Source: Pseudomonadota bacterium
GTDB lineage: Bacteria > Pseudomonadota > Alphaproteobacteria > Rhodobacterales > Rhodobacteraceae
NCBI GenBank assembly: GCA_020161615.1
Contig: JAIUPD010000015.1
Span: 22,784-86,783 of the forward strand
Direction: 5' to 3'
DNA: 64,000 bases
Shown here: positions 24,666-33,714 of the stretch, piece after piece
Layout of the letters: every line of letters starts with the position of its first letter
Position numbering within the stretch: the first letter of the stretch is position 1
Made by a program: the position numbers and the translations under genes
The notes under the pieces: model-generated
The model's input: only the letters and a program-made list of their open reading frames with translations
Database searches by the model: none
What the model was told of the DNA's origin: nothing

Positions 24666-26912
24666 TCACCCTTCCAGCTTCGTCAAATCCGCCACGCCCG
24701 CGCAGGTCGTGCGGATGCGGTGCAGCAGGTTCAGCCGGTTGCGGCGGACGATCTGGTTGTCGGTGTTGATCTGCACCGCCGTAAAGAACGCGTCGATGGG
24801 CGCCCTGAGCGCGGCCATTGCCGACATGGCGGCGGCGAAATCCTCGGCCGCCATCGCCGGGGCGATCTGCGCCTCGGCCGTGTCGAGCGCGGCGAAGAGG
24901 GCGCGTTCCTCGTCGGTCTCGGCGAATTTCGCCTCCGCCCCGAAGGAATATTCCACTCCGTCCTTGGCCTCGGCCTGGGTCAGGATGTTGTTGGCGCGCT
25001 TGAAGCCCTGGAGCAGGTTCTCGCCGTCGTCGGTCTTCAGGAAGGCCGTGAGTGCATCAGCCAAACGGCTCAACTTAAGGAAGTTGTCGTGGTGCCCAGT
25101 ATTGGAGGCTGAAGCTTCAATTGCGTCGTCCCGAATCCCTTGATCTTTGAGGTAAACGCGCAGCCTGTCGCGAATGAACTGAAGAAGATCGGCGACAATC
25201 TCAATTTCCCAGTCTTGCCAAGGAACATCGTGAGCGCCAGACCTAAGAAGCTCAATGGTTTTCTCGGTCTCGGCCTTCAAAGCCGACACGTCGTTATTTT
25301 CCTTTGCGAATCCAACTAGTTCTGCGAGTCGCGCTGCCTCAATCAGTTTGTTCGACTTGAGCGTTTGCTGGAGTTTGTCGGCGTAGCATCGGCGCAGAGC
25401 CAATACAAAGCCACCAACCCACTTTACGTCGATACCATTCCCCAACACCAACCGAATAACCCCCAGCGCCGCCCGCCGCAGCGCGAAGGGGTCTTTGGAG
25501 CCCGTGGGTTTCTCGTCGATCGCCCAGAAGCCGGTCAGCGTGTCGATCTTGTCGGCCAGCGCCACGGCGACCGAGACCGGCTCGGAGGGCACCTCGTCGG
25601 AGGGGCCGAGCGGCTGGTAATGGGCCTTGCAGGCGTTCGCCACGGGTTCGGGCAGGCCCGCCGCCTTGGCGTAATAGACGCCCATCGTGCCCTGCAACTC
25701 CGGGAACTCGCCGACCATGGAGGAGCGCAGGTCGGCCTTCGCCACCCGCGCGGCTTCCTCGGCCAGATCGGGCGAGGCGCCGACCAGCGGCGCGATCTCG
25801 CGCGCCAGCGCGGCAATCCGGTCGATCCGGGCCTTCTGCGAACCCAGCTTGTTGTGGAAGGTGACATTGGCCAGCCCTTCGGCCATGCCGGTCAGGCCTT
25901 CGTTCCGCACCACCCGCAGGTCGTTCTCCCAGAAGAACTTGGCATCCGACAGCCGCGCGGTCAGCACCTTCTGGTTGCCCTTCAGGATCGTGGCGCCGTT
26001 GTCCGCCGTCTCGCGGTTGGCCACGGTGACAAACCGGACGATCCGGCCCTGGGCATCCTTCAGCGAGAAGAATTTCTGATGCTCGCGCATCGAGGTTTGC
26101 AGCACCTCGGGCGGCAGGTCGAGGAACTGGGCGCCGATCTCGCCCACCAGCACCACCGGCCATTCGACCAGCCCCGCGACCTCGGCCAGCAGGCCCTTGT
26201 CCTCGATGGGGTCCAGCCCCAGCGCGAAGGCGCGGTTCTTCACCTCATGCTCGATCATGTCGGCGCGCTCGGCCGCGTCCAGCACGACGAAGGCGCGTTT
26301 CAGCTTGGCCGCGTAATCCTCGAAGGAGGAGACGGTGAAGGACCCGGGCGCCATGAAACGGTGGCCGCGGGTGGTGTTGCCGGCGGTGATCCCGTCGATG
26401 TCGAGCGGCACCACCTCGGCGCCCGCTTCCGTGACCATCAGGGCGATGATCGACTGCAGCGGCCGCACCCAGCGCAAGCTGCCCGAGCCCCAGCGCATCG
26501 ACTTCGGCCAGGGGAAGGTGCGGATGGTCTTTTCCAGCACCTCGGCCAGGATCTCGGCCGCCGGACGACCGGGCTTCTGGAAATGCGCGACGTAGAAGGC
26601 GCCTTTCTTGTCCTCATGGACATGGAGCTGTTCCATGGTCAGGCCCGTCGAGCGCAGGAAGCCGTCCAAGGCCTGCTGCGGGGCGCCGACTTTCGGGCCC
26701 TTCCGGTCCTCGCGCAGCGTCGGGCTTTCGGCGCTCAGCCCCTCGAGCGCCAGCACCAGACGGCGCGGCGTCGAGAAGGCGCGGGCATGGGCGTAGCTGA
26801 GCCCGCCCTCGACCAGACCCTCGGTCACCAGCTTGCGCAGATCCTCGGCGGCGCGGGTCTGCATCCGCGCGGGGATTTCCTCGGAGAAGAGTTCGATCAG
26901 GACGTCGGGCAT
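24666..26912 (-). CDS. glyS: Glycine-tRNA ligase beta subunit
   Basis: GlyS is the large subunit of the bacterial alpha2-beta2 glycyl-tRNA synthetase and binds the tRNA. The 748-residue protein starts MPDVLIELFSEEIPARMQ, the family hallmark, and contains NTTRGHRFM, TSMREHQKFF and ANRETADNGATILKGNQKVLTARL type segments. The frame is open throughout. The tract 25050-25450, encoding about residues 488-620, has clearly lower GC and different codon choice from the rest of the gene. Start at 26912; upstream is a DUF6446-like gene, then glyQ, all in one direction. Confidence 0.95.
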   Translation of the reverse strand: MPDVLIELFSEEIPARMQTRAAEDLRKLVTEGLVEGGLSYAHARAFSTPRRLVLALEGLSAESPTLREDRKGPKVGAPQQALDGFLRSTGLTMEQLHVHEDKKGAFYVAHFQKPGRPAAEILAEVLEKTIRTFPWPKSMRWGSGSLRWVRPLQSIIALMVTEAGAEVVPLDIDGITAGNTTRGHRFMAPGSFTVSSFEDYAAKLKRAFVVLDAAERADMIEHEVKNRAFALGLDPIEDKGLLAEVAGLVEWPVVLVGEIGAQFLDLPPEVLQTSMREHQKFFSLKDAQGRIVRFVTVANRETADNGATILKGNQKVLTARLSDAKFFWENDLRVVRNEGLTGMAEGLANVTFHNKLGSQKARIDRIAALAREIAPLVGASPDLAEEAARVAKADLRSSMVGEFPELQGTMGVYYAKAAGLPEPVANACKAHYQPLGPSDEVPSEPVSVAVALADKIDTLTGFWAIDEKPTGSKDPFALRRAALGVIRLVLGNGIDVKWVGGFVLALRRCYADKLQQTLKSNKLIEAARLAELVGFAKENNDVSALKAETEKTIELLRSGAHDVPWQDWEIEIVADLLQFIRDRLRVYLKDQGIRDDAIEASASNTGHHDNFLKLSRLADALTAFLKTDDGENLLQGFKRANNILTQAEAKDGVEYSFGAEAKFAETDEERALFAALDTAEAQIAPAMAAEDFAAAMSAMAALRAPIDAFFTAVQINTDNQIVRRNRLNLLHRIRTTCAGVADLTKLEG
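25050..25450. other. Low-GC mosaic tract within glyS
   Basis: By hand count 25201-25320 is 58 G/C of 120 (about 48%), while neighbouring glyS sequence on both sides is plainly GC-rich in third positions. The reading frame and the recognisable protein (DRLRVYLKDQGIRDDAIEA) continue through it. The edges are approximate. A replacement by homologous recombination from a less GC-rich relative is the simplest explanation. Confidence 0.7.
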
Positions 26913-26925
26913 GGCGGAAACTCTG

Positions 26926-27429
26926 TTAGGGCGCGGGCGGGGGCGGGCAATCGGCGGGCACCGGGTCGCCGTCGAAGGCCTTTTCGCCGCAATGGTTGAT
27001 CTGCGGCCAGACATAGGCGCGTCCGTCCGGGTAAAGCGCCATCACGCGGTCGAAGCCCCAGGGCGCGTTTTCCTCGACCATCACGGCGCGGGCCTCGCCG
27101 GTGGTCAGATCCTCGCCGATGGCGGTGGCGTCGAAACAGTCGAACCAGCCCGGCGCGTTCAGGGGTTCGGACTGGGGCCGGTCGACCAGCTCGGGCAGGC
27201 CGCCGACGATCTGGAAGCAGGCGCGATAGCGCAACGGCGAGGAATTGCTGTCGATCCCCTGGAAATCGGCGATCTCCAGCCGGGCGGTGCCGCCGTCGGG
27301 CGTGGCCACCTGATAGCCGATCTGCGGCTCCAGTTCCTCGTAATAGCCGTAGACCTGCAGGTAATACATGGCGATGCCCGCGACGGCGGCGCAGACAACG
27401 ATCATGACCGCGGCGATGCGTCCGGTCAT
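26926..27429 (-). CDS. DUF6446-like membrane-anchored protein between glyQ and glyS
   Basis: A 167-residue protein with one N-terminal membrane helix or uncleaved signal (about residues 5-25, [20 protein letters not shown]), followed by a soluble domain with four cysteines and the segment [20 protein letters not shown], and a Pro-rich end. A gene of this type, named DUF6446 in databases, sits between glyQ and glyS in many Rhodobacterales; that identification is from memory. Its ATG overlaps the glyQ stop as ATGA, so the two are translationally coupled. No function is known, and none is evident from sequence. Confidence 0.75.
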   Translation of the reverse strand: MTGRIAAVMIVVCAAVAGIAMYYLQVYGYYEELEPQIGYQVATPDGGTARLEIADFQGIDSNSSPLRYRACFQIVGGLPELVDRPQSEPLNAPGWFDCFDATAIGEDLTTGEARAVMVEENAPWGFDRVMALYPDGRAYVWPQINHCGEKAFDGDPVPADCPPPPAP

Positions 27430-28382
27430 GACGCGGCGGACTCGGGCGTCCACCCCCCCGCCACGGTGGTGACGAAGGCGTCGGCGCATTTCTTGGCCAG
27501 CGCGCGGACGCGGCCGATATAGGCTTGGCGCTCGGTGACCGAGATCACGCCGCGGGCGTCCAGCAGGTTGAAGAGGTGGCTGGCCTTGATGCATTGGTCA
27601 TAGGCCGGGTGGGCCATGACGATGCGCTTGCCGCTGTTGGGGTCCTGCGGGTTGAAGGCCAGCAGGCGCTCGCATTCCGCCTCGGCATCCTCGAAATGCC
27701 GCAGCAGCATCTCGGTGGTGGCGCCGTCGAAGTTGTGGCGCGAGTATTCCTGCTCGGTCTGGCGGAAGATGTCGCCATAGGTCAGCGGAATTGGCGATTG
27801 CGGATCGTTGAAGGGCATGTCCATGACGTGATCAATGCCCAGCACATACATGGCCAGACGCTCCAGCCCATAGGTCAGTTCGCCCGAGACCGGCTTGCAA
27901 TCATGGCCGCCGACCTGCTGGAAATAGGTGAACTGGCTCACCTCCATCCCGTCGCACCAGACCTCCCAGCCCAGGCCCCAGGCGCCCAGCGTCGGGCTTT
28001 CCCAGTCGTCCTCGACAAAGCGGATGTCATGGAGCGACGTGTCGATGCCGATCGCGTCGAGCGAGCCGAGGTAGAGTTCCTGCAGGTCGGGCGGGCTCGG
28101 CTTGATGAGGACCTGGTATTGATAATAGTGCTGCAGCCGGTTCGGGTTCTCGCCATAGCGGCCGTCGGTCGGGCGGCGCGAAGGCTGGACATAGGCCGCG
28201 GCCCAGGGCTGCGAGCCGAGGCTGCGCAGGGTCGTCGCCGGGTGGAAGGTGCCGGCGCCCACCTCCATGTCATAGGGTTGCAGGATCGCGCAGCCCTTCG
28301 AGGCCCAATAGGCCTGAAGGCGCAGGATCACCTCCTGAAAGCTGCGGGGCCTCACGGGGCTGTTCTCGGCGCGGGCGGGCAT
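27426..28382 (-). CDS. glyQ: Glycine-tRNA ligase alpha subunit
   Basis: GlyQ carries the catalytic class II domain of the alpha2-beta2 glycyl-tRNA synthetase. The 318-residue protein contains [18 protein letters not shown] and the core strand [19 protein letters not shown], with the class II motif 2 region [18 protein letters not shown] and [12 protein letters not shown]. The ATG at 28382 is preceded by purine-rich sequence. It is the first gene of glyQ-DUF6446-glyS; its promoter must lie in the 212 bases separating it from the divergent SPOR-domain gene. Confidence 0.96.
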   Translation of the reverse strand: MPARAENSPVRPRSFQEVILRLQAYWASKGCAILQPYDMEVGAGTFHPATTLRSLGSQPWAAAYVQPSRRPTDGRYGENPNRLQHYYQYQVLIKPSPPDLQELYLGSLDAIGIDTSLHDIRFVEDDWESPTLGAWGLGWEVWCDGMEVSQFTYFQQVGGHDCKPVSGELTYGLERLAMYVLGIDHVMDMPFNDPQSPIPLTYGDIFRQTEQEYSRHNFDGATTEMLLRHFEDAEAECERLLAFNPQDPNSGKRIVMAHPAYDQCIKASHLFNLLDARGVISVTERQAYIGRVRALAKKCADAFVTTVAGGWTPESAAS

Positions 28383-28594
28383 CGGCGGACCTCGGCTGGA
28401 CGGGTTCTGCGCCTCAATAGGCGCAGGGCCTGCCGGGGTCAACGGCAGCCCCGAAAGCCCGGCCCGGCGCATCGCGGAAAAAATGACACGTGTGGGGCGC
28501 GGAGGCCTGACCTAACCTAATTTTTATCGGTAAATGCTTGACGACCCTGCTAGGGTCGCCGGAATCAACACGATCAACGAGATTTGGACCGACC

Positions 28595-30436
28595 GTGACC
28601 GACCGACTAGCCAAAGCCATTTTTGCAGCCCTGCTGGCGATTGTTCTCGCCCCGGTTGCCGCCCTCGCCCAGGCAACCCATTGGGTACAGATCGAGGCTC
28701 ATGCCACGCTCAGGACCGCCGAGGAATTCGCCACCCGCTACGAGCAGCGCATCGGCCAGATCGCGGGCTTCCGCATCGCCGGCGGCTGGTACGCGCTGGC
28801 GGTCGGTCCCTTCGCCACGCCCGAGGCGGCCGAGGCGCGCCGGGGCGAGCTGATCGCCGCGCGCGAGATCCGCGAGGACAGCTATGTCACCGACAATTCC
28901 ATCTATGGCCAGCAATTCTGGCCGGTCGGCGGCCAGGCCCCCAGCGCGCCGGTGACGGCCGCGGGGCGTGACGCGGGCCAGAGCCAGATCCAGGTCCCGG
29001 TCACCGAAGCGCCGACGACCGAGCCGGTCGTCGAGCCCGCGCCTGCCGCGCCCGAGGTCATCGCCACGCCCGCCACCCCGGCGGAACCCGCGCTGGCCGA
29101 CCTGCCGGACGAACCCGTCGCCGAGGCGCGGCGCCTGGAAGCCGCGCTCAGCCGCGACGAGCGGGCCGAAATCCAGGTGGCGCTGCAATGGTACGGCTTC
29201 TACCGGGGCGGTATTGACGCCGCATTCGGGCCGGGCACCCGCGGCGCCATCCAGAACTGGCAGCGCGCCAACAATTTCGAACCCACAGGCTTCCTGTCGA
29301 CCCGCCAGCGGGCCACGCTGATCCGCGGCTATGAATCGGCCGTCGCGCGCTATGCCTTCGGCCCCTTCCGCGACGAGGCGGCGGGGATCGAGATCACGCT
29401 GCCCTTGGGCATGGTGGAATTCGACCATCACGAATCCCCCTTCGCGCATTTCCGCTCGATCAACGACAGCGGCCTGCGCGTGCTGCTGATCAGCCAGGAG
29501 GGCACGCAGAGCACCTTCTACGGTCTCTACGAGATCCTGCAGACGCTGGAAGTGATCCCGCTGGAGGGCGAGCGTGACCGCAGCCGCACCAGCTTTACCA
29601 TCGAGGGCCGCAGTGCCACCCAGCGCGCCCATGTCGAGGCGCGGCTGAACGACGGCCAGATCAAGGGCTGGATCCTGCTCTGGGGCCCCTCGGCCGATGC
29701 CGACGCCGAGGTCATCCTGTCGACGATGCGCGACAGCTTCCGCCCGATCGCCGGCGTCCTGCCGTCGAGCGCCGGGGCCACCGCCTCGACCGTGGCCCGC
29801 CGCGATCTGGTGGCGGGGCTGGAAGTGCGCCGCCCGGAACGCTCGCGTTCGGGCTTCTTCGTGGATTCGACCGGCACCGTGGTGACCACCGCCGAGGCCG
29901 TGGCGATGTGCGACCGCGTGACCATCGACGAGGCCTATCGCGCCCGCGTCGCCGCGGTGGACGAGGGGCTGGGCGTCGCCGTGCTGACGCCCGAGGATCC
30001 GCTGGTGCCCCTGGCCTTTGCGCAATTCGCGGCCGCCTCGCCCGCGCCGGGTAGCGAGATCCGCGTTTCGGGCTTCAGCTATCAGGACACGCTGACCCGG
30101 CCCATCGTCACCTTCGGCAGCCTGAGCGAGATGACCGGCCTGAACGGCGAGGCCGAGCTGCGCCGTCTGACCCTGACGGCCGAGCCCGGCGATACCGGCG
30201 GCCCGGTCTTCGATCCGAACGGTGCCGTCATGGGGATGCTGCTGCCGCGCCCCGAGACTCCCGGCCGCATCCTGCCCGACGATGTGAACTTCGCCGTCAG
30301 CGGCGAGGCGATCCAGTCGGTGCTGGCCGGCGCGGGGACCCGGCCGAGCGTGAGCCGCAGCACCGCGCCCGTCTCGGCCGAGATGCTGACCCGGATGTCG
30401 GGTGACCTGACGGTCCTCGTCTCCTGCTGGAACTGA
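28595..30436 (+). CDS. Exported SPOR / peptidoglycan-binding protein with degenerate trypsin-like domain
   Basis: A 613-residue exported protein. The signal peptide (about 1-25) is followed by a SPOR-like domain (about 28-105, WVQIEAHATLRTAEEFATRY) and a Pro/Glu/Ala-rich linker. A PG_binding_1 domain follows (about 188-250, VALQWYGFYRGGIDAAFGPG), then an unassigned region and a C-terminal trypsin-like fold (about 400-580). The protease triad looks dead: the usual TNAHVV histidine position reads TTAEAV (Glu434), the Asp position reads Gly460, and GDSGGP reads GDTGGP (Thr534). It may bind glycan and partners rather than cut. The GTG start at 28595 was chosen because it opens the signal peptide. 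Confidence 0.78.
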   Translation: MTDRLAKAIFAALLAIVLAPVAALAQATHWVQIEAHATLRTAEEFATRYEQRIGQIAGFRIAGGWYALAVGPFATPEAAEARRGELIAAREIREDSYVTDNSIYGQQFWPVGGQAPSAPVTAAGRDAGQSQIQVPVTEAPTTEPVVEPAPAAPEVIATPATPAEPALADLPDEPVAEARRLEAALSRDERAEIQVALQWYGFYRGGIDAAFGPGTRGAIQNWQRANNFEPTGFLSTRQRATLIRGYESAVARYAFGPFRDEAAGIEITLPLGMVEFDHHESPFAHFRSINDSGLRVLLISQEGTQSTFYGLYEILQTLEVIPLEGERDRSRTSFTIEGRSATQRAHVEARLNDGQIKGWILLWGPSADADAEVILSTMRDSFRPIAGVLPSSAGATASTVARRDLVAGLEVRRPERSRSGFFVDSTGTVVTTAEAVAMCDRVTIDEAYRARVAAVDEGLGVAVLTPEDPLVPLAFAQFAAASPAPGSEIRVSGFSYQDTLTRPIVTFGSLSEMTGLNGEAELRRLTLTAEPGDTGGPVFDPNGAVMGMLLPRPETPGRILPDDVNFAVSGEAIQSVLAGAGTRPSVSRSTAPVSAEMLTRMSGDLTVLVSCWN

Positions 30437-30485
30437 CGGGACGGGGAGCGGGCGCAGGCTCGCTCCCGCCCAGCCCGCGCGCCTG

Positions 30486-30515
30486 CGCCCGCCCCCCAAG
30501 GCGGGCGTTCGGTTT
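30486..30515. terminator. Terminator between convergent SPOR and EamA genes
   Basis: An 8-bp stem CGCCCGCC / GGCGGGCG (30486-30493, 30500-30507) followed by TTCGGTTTT on the plus strand. Confidence 0.75.
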
Positions 30516-30516
30516 T

Positions 30517-31425
30517 CTAGCGGCGCAGCGCCAGGCGGCTCACCGCCAGCCCGCCCAGGATCAGTGCCAGGGCCAGCAGGAATTGCGGCGGCAGGGGTTC
30601 GGCCAGGATCAGCATGCCGAAGATCACCGACCAGACCGGCACCTGGTAATTGGTCTGCGTGAGGAATGTGGGCCCCGCCGTGCGGATCACATGGACCATC
30701 AGCAACGAGGCCAGCGCCGTGGGTAGCAGTCCGACATAGCCCAGGGCCAGGGCCGGGCGCAGGCCGGGCCAGGCAGGCAGCCCCTCCAGCGCCAGGGTCA
30801 GCGGCAGCATCGCCGCGCAGGCCAGGAGCACCGAGGCCGCGGTATAGGCGATGGGATCGACCCGCGGGCTGCGCCGGGCGATGATCGAGCCGATGGCATA
30901 GCACAGCGTCACCGCCACGCAGGCCAGCCGCGGCAGGATCTGCGGCACGCCCTCGCCCAGCGACACGCCCTCGGTCCCGATCAGCATGACGACACCGACC
31001 AGCCCCAGCGCGAAACCGGCGATGCGGGGCAGGGTGAGTTTCTCGTCCGGCAGGAAGACATGGGCCAGGACCAGGGTGAAAAGCGGCACCAGGGCCATGG
31101 TCACGCCGACGAAGCTGGATTGCACATGCTGCTGCGCCCAGGCCATCAGCATGAAGGGCAGCGCATGCGAGAAGAAGGCAAAGCCCGCAACATGCGCCCA
31201 GATCCGGCGGTCGGACAGCGGCGGCAGCGGAATCCTGAGCACCGCCAGCAGCAGCGCCAGGGTCAGGGCCGCCACGCTCACCCGCCCGGTCGCGACCCAG
31301 GCGGGGGCGATCCCCTCCAGCGCGATGCGGACGGCCAGGAAGCCCGCCCCCCAGATCACGCCGAGCGCGACGACTTCGGCCCAACTGATCAGGCCGGGAC
31401 GATGGGGGGGCTGGGTCTGGATCAT
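30517..31425 (-). CDS. EamA family (DMT) transporter
   Basis: A 302-residue inner-membrane protein with ten predicted helices in two EamA repeats, typical of drug/metabolite exporters such as RhaT/YdcZ relatives. Visible features are GVIWGAGFLAVRIALE in helix 1, PLFTLVLAHVFLPDEKLT at the end of repeat 1 and QTNYQVPVWSVIFGMLILAEPL in repeat 2. The start at 31425 avoids a non-hydrophobic upstream extension. It is divergent from paaX with a gap of only 103 bases and could export an intermediate, but that is speculation. The substrate is unknown. Confidence 0.85.
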   Translation of the reverse strand: MIQTQPPHRPGLISWAEVVALGVIWGAGFLAVRIALEGIAPAWVATGRVSVAALTLALLLAVLRIPLPPLSDRRIWAHVAGFAFFSHALPFMLMAWAQQHVQSSFVGVTMALVPLFTLVLAHVFLPDEKLTLPRIAGFALGLVGVVMLIGTEGVSLGEGVPQILPRLACVAVTLCYAIGSIIARRSPRVDPIAYTAASVLLACAAMLPLTLALEGLPAWPGLRPALALGYVGLLPTALASLLMVHVIRTAGPTFLTQTNYQVPVWSVIFGMLILAEPLPPQFLLALALILGGLAVSRLALRR

Positions 31426-31528
31426 CGGGGCCTCGGTCGGTCGGTTTCCGAGGCGTCGCACGGATAGTGAACTTGTGCAAGGCTCTGCCCCTCTCGCCAC
31501 GGCGGGCGGCGCGTGGCAGGATAGGGTC

Positions 31529-32404
31529 ATGCCCGATCCCCGTTTCGCCCCCCGACTGACCCAGATTGCCGAGGCGCTGCCGCTGCGCGCCGCGGGCTTC
31601 ATCGTCACGATCTATGGCGATGCGGTGGTGCCGCGCGGCGGCGAGGTCTGGATCGGTACGATCATCGAGACCTGCGCCATGGTGGGCATTTCCGAGACGC
31701 TGGTCCGCACCGCCGTCTCGCGGCTGGTGGCCGCCGGGCAGTTGGAGGGCTGGCGCCGCGGGCGGCGCAGTTTCTACCGGCTGTCCGACGCGGCGCGTGC
31801 CGAATACGAGGCGGCGGCGCGCATCATCTATGGCCCGGCCGAGGAGGGCCCAGGGCGCTGGCGCTTCCTGCATCTGCCCGAGGCCGGGGGCGAGGCGCTG
31901 ATGGCGGGGCTGGAGCGGCGGGGCTATGCGCGGCTGCGGCCGCTGCTGGCGGTGGGCCCGGCGCGGGGGCCGGTGCCGAAAGGGTGCCTCTCGTTCGAGG
32001 CCGAGCCCGAGGGCCCGCTCCTGGCCGAGTTCGCGGCGCAATCCTGGGACCTCGCGCCCCATGCTGCGGCCTATCGCGCCTTTGTCGAACGTTTCGGGCC
32101 GCTCGACGGGCTTGCACCCGCCACCGGGGCCGAGGCCCTGGCGGCACGGCTTCTGTTGGTCCACGCCTGGCGGCAGGCGCTGTTGCGCGACCCGCGGCTG
32201 CCGCGGGCGGCGCTGCCTGCCGACTGGCCCGGGCACGCCGCGCGGGCGTTGTTTCACCGGCTCTATCGGGCGCTGTCTCCGGCCGCCGATTCGCATATCG
32301 GCGCGCGGTTCGAGGGGGCGCAGGGCTTTCTGCCTGGCGTAGTGCCGGAAGGGATTTCCGAAGCAGGGCAAGGGATTGGCGGAGGGCTGCGGCAAACGGC
32401 CTGA
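31529..32404 (+). CDS. paaX: Phenylacetate operon repressor PaaX
   Basis: PaaX is a winged-helix repressor that leaves DNA when phenylacetyl-CoA is bound. The 291-residue protein has an N-terminal winged helix (about residues 15-90, with ETCAMVGISETLVRTAVSRL as the recognition region and WRRGRRSFYRLS as the wing), and the central and C-terminal PaaX domains, including HAWRQALLRDPRLP. It lies directly upstream of the paa operon, in the same direction, 89 bases before paaJ; that gap holds a long inverted repeat that could be its operator. Confidence 0.93.
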   Translation: MPDPRFAPRLTQIAEALPLRAAGFIVTIYGDAVVPRGGEVWIGTIIETCAMVGISETLVRTAVSRLVAAGQLEGWRRGRRSFYRLSDAARAEYEAAARIIYGPAEEGPGRWRFLHLPEAGGEALMAGLERRGYARLRPLLAVGPARGPVPKGCLSFEAEPEGPLLAEFAAQSWDLAPHAAAYRAFVERFGPLDGLAPATGAEALAARLLLVHAWRQALLRDPRLPRAALPADWPGHAARALFHRLYRALSPAADSHIGARFEGAQGFLPGVVPEGISEAGQGIGGGLRQTA

Positions 32405-32406
32405 TC

Positions 32407-32475
32407 TGTCACAAACACGCAAGAAAAATTCGTTGATTTGTGACACGTCATTGCCTATACAGTGACCGAACGGTC
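32407..32475 (+). promoter_or_regulatory. paa operon promoter with PaaX-like and TetR-like operators
   Basis: A sigma-70-like promoter TTGATT (32433-32438), N17, TATACA (32456-32461). A perfect 9-bp inverted repeat, TGTCACAAA (32407-32415) and TTTGTGACA (32437-32445), overlaps the -35, and a perfect palindrome GACCG-AA-CGGTC (32464-32475) covers the expected transcription start. The first suits PaaX, the second a TetR-type protein. Both assignments are inference from position and shape. Confidence 0.6.
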
Positions 32476-32493
32476 GGCGAATTGGGGGAGCTG

Positions 32494-33699
32494 ATGTCCG
32501 AGGCCTTCATCTGCGACGCGGTGCGCACGCCCATCGGGCGGTATGGCGGGGCGCTTTCCGCCGTGCGCGCCGACGATCTGGCCGCCGCCCCCCTGAAGGC
32601 CCTGATGAATCGCAACCCCGGCACCGATTGGGCCGCGGTCGATGACGTGATCTATGGCTGCGCCAACCAGGCCGGCGAGGATAACCGCAACGTCGCCCGG
32701 ATGGCGGTGCTGCTGGCCGGACTGCCGGTCAGCGTGCCCGGCACGACGATCAACCGGCTCTGCGGTTCGGGCATGGATGCGGTGGGCCTGGCGGCGCGGA
32801 CGATCCGGGCCGGGGATGCCGACCTGATGCTGGCGGGCGGCGTCGAAAGCATGAGCCGCGCGCCCTTCGTCATGCCCAAGGCGGAAGCCGCCTTCTCCCG
32901 TGCCAACGCCGTCTACGACACGACCATCGGCTGGCGCTTCGTCAACCCGGCGATGAAGAAGGGCTTCGGCATCGATTCCATGCCGCAGACCGCCGACAAC
33001 GTGGCCGCCGATTGGGGCATCCCGCGCGAGGATCAGGACGCTTTCGCGCTCCGCTCGCAACAGCGCTGGGCGGCGGCGCAGGCGGCGGGACTCTTCGCCG
33101 ATGAGATCGCGCCGGTCTCGATCCCGCAGCGCAAGGGCGATCCGCTGGTGGTCGATACCGACGAACATCCGCGCCCCGATGTAACGCTGGCGGCGCTGGC
33201 GAAGCTGAAGGGCGTGAACGGGCCGGAACTGTCGGTCACGGCGGGCAATGCCTCGGGCGTGAATGACGGGGCGGCGGCGCTGATCGTCGCCTCCGAGGCC
33301 GCGGCGAAGGCCCAGGGTCTGACGCCCCGGGCCCGCGTGGTCGGCATGGCGGCGGCCGGGGTCGAGCCGCGGGTGATGGGCGTGGGCCCGGTGCCGGCGG
33401 TGCGGAAGCTGCTGGCGCGCACGGGGCTCAGCCTCGAGCGGATGGATGTGATCGAGCTGAACGAGGCTTTCGCGGCCCAGGGTCTGGCGGTTCTGCGCCA
33501 CCTGGGCCTGGCCGATGACGACCCGCGAGTGAACCCCCTGGGCGGGGCCATCGCGCTGGGTCATCCGCTGGGCATGTCCGGGGCGCGGCTGGTCGGCACC
33601 GCTGCCTGGCAATTGCAACGCTCGGGCGGGCGCTATGCGCTGTGCACGATGTGCGTGGGCGTGGGACAGGGCATTGCCCTGATCCTGGAACGAGTCTGA
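32494..33699 (+). CDS. paaJ: 3-oxoadipyl-CoA thiolase
   Basis: PaaJ (PcaF family) cleaves 3-oxoadipyl-CoA, and in this pathway also 3-oxo-5,6-dehydrosuberyl-CoA, with CoA at the end of phenylacetate breakdown. The 401-residue thiolase has the nucleophile Cys in [13 protein letters not shown], the [10 protein letters not shown] histidine and the second active-site Cys in [10 protein letters not shown]. The ATG at 32494 follows GGGGGAG. It is the first gene after the promoter, before paaA. The pca and paa forms cannot be separated by sequence, but the context is paa. Confidence 0.93.
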   Translation: MSEAFICDAVRTPIGRYGGALSAVRADDLAAAPLKALMNRNPGTDWAAVDDVIYGCANQAGEDNRNVARMAVLLAGLPVSVPGTTINRLCGSGMDAVGLAARTIRAGDADLMLAGGVESMSRAPFVMPKAEAAFSRANAVYDTTIGWRFVNPAMKKGFGIDSMPQTADNVAADWGIPREDQDAFALRSQQRWAAAQAAGLFADEIAPVSIPQRKGDPLVVDTDEHPRPDVTLAALAKLKGVNGPELSVTAGNASGVNDGAAALIVASEAAAKAQGLTPRARVVGMAAAGVEPRVMGVGPVPAVRKLLARTGLSLERMDVIELNEAFAAQGLAVLRHLGLADDDPRVNPLGGAIALGHPLGMSGARLVGTAAWQLQRSGGRYALCTMCVGVGQGIALILERV

Positions 33700-33714
33700 T
33701 CAAAGGAGGCTGTC

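Noticed and set aside
24297-25112. Plus-strand frame over the REP repeats and the end of glyS
   Set aside because: It crosses palindromic repeats and is antisense to glyS; the composition is unlikely and no ribosome site is present.
28607-32446. A 1279-codon minus-strand open frame
   Set aside because: It runs antisense to the SPOR-domain gene and paaX and out of frame with the EamA gene. The composition is Arg/Gly/His-rich, without any domain.
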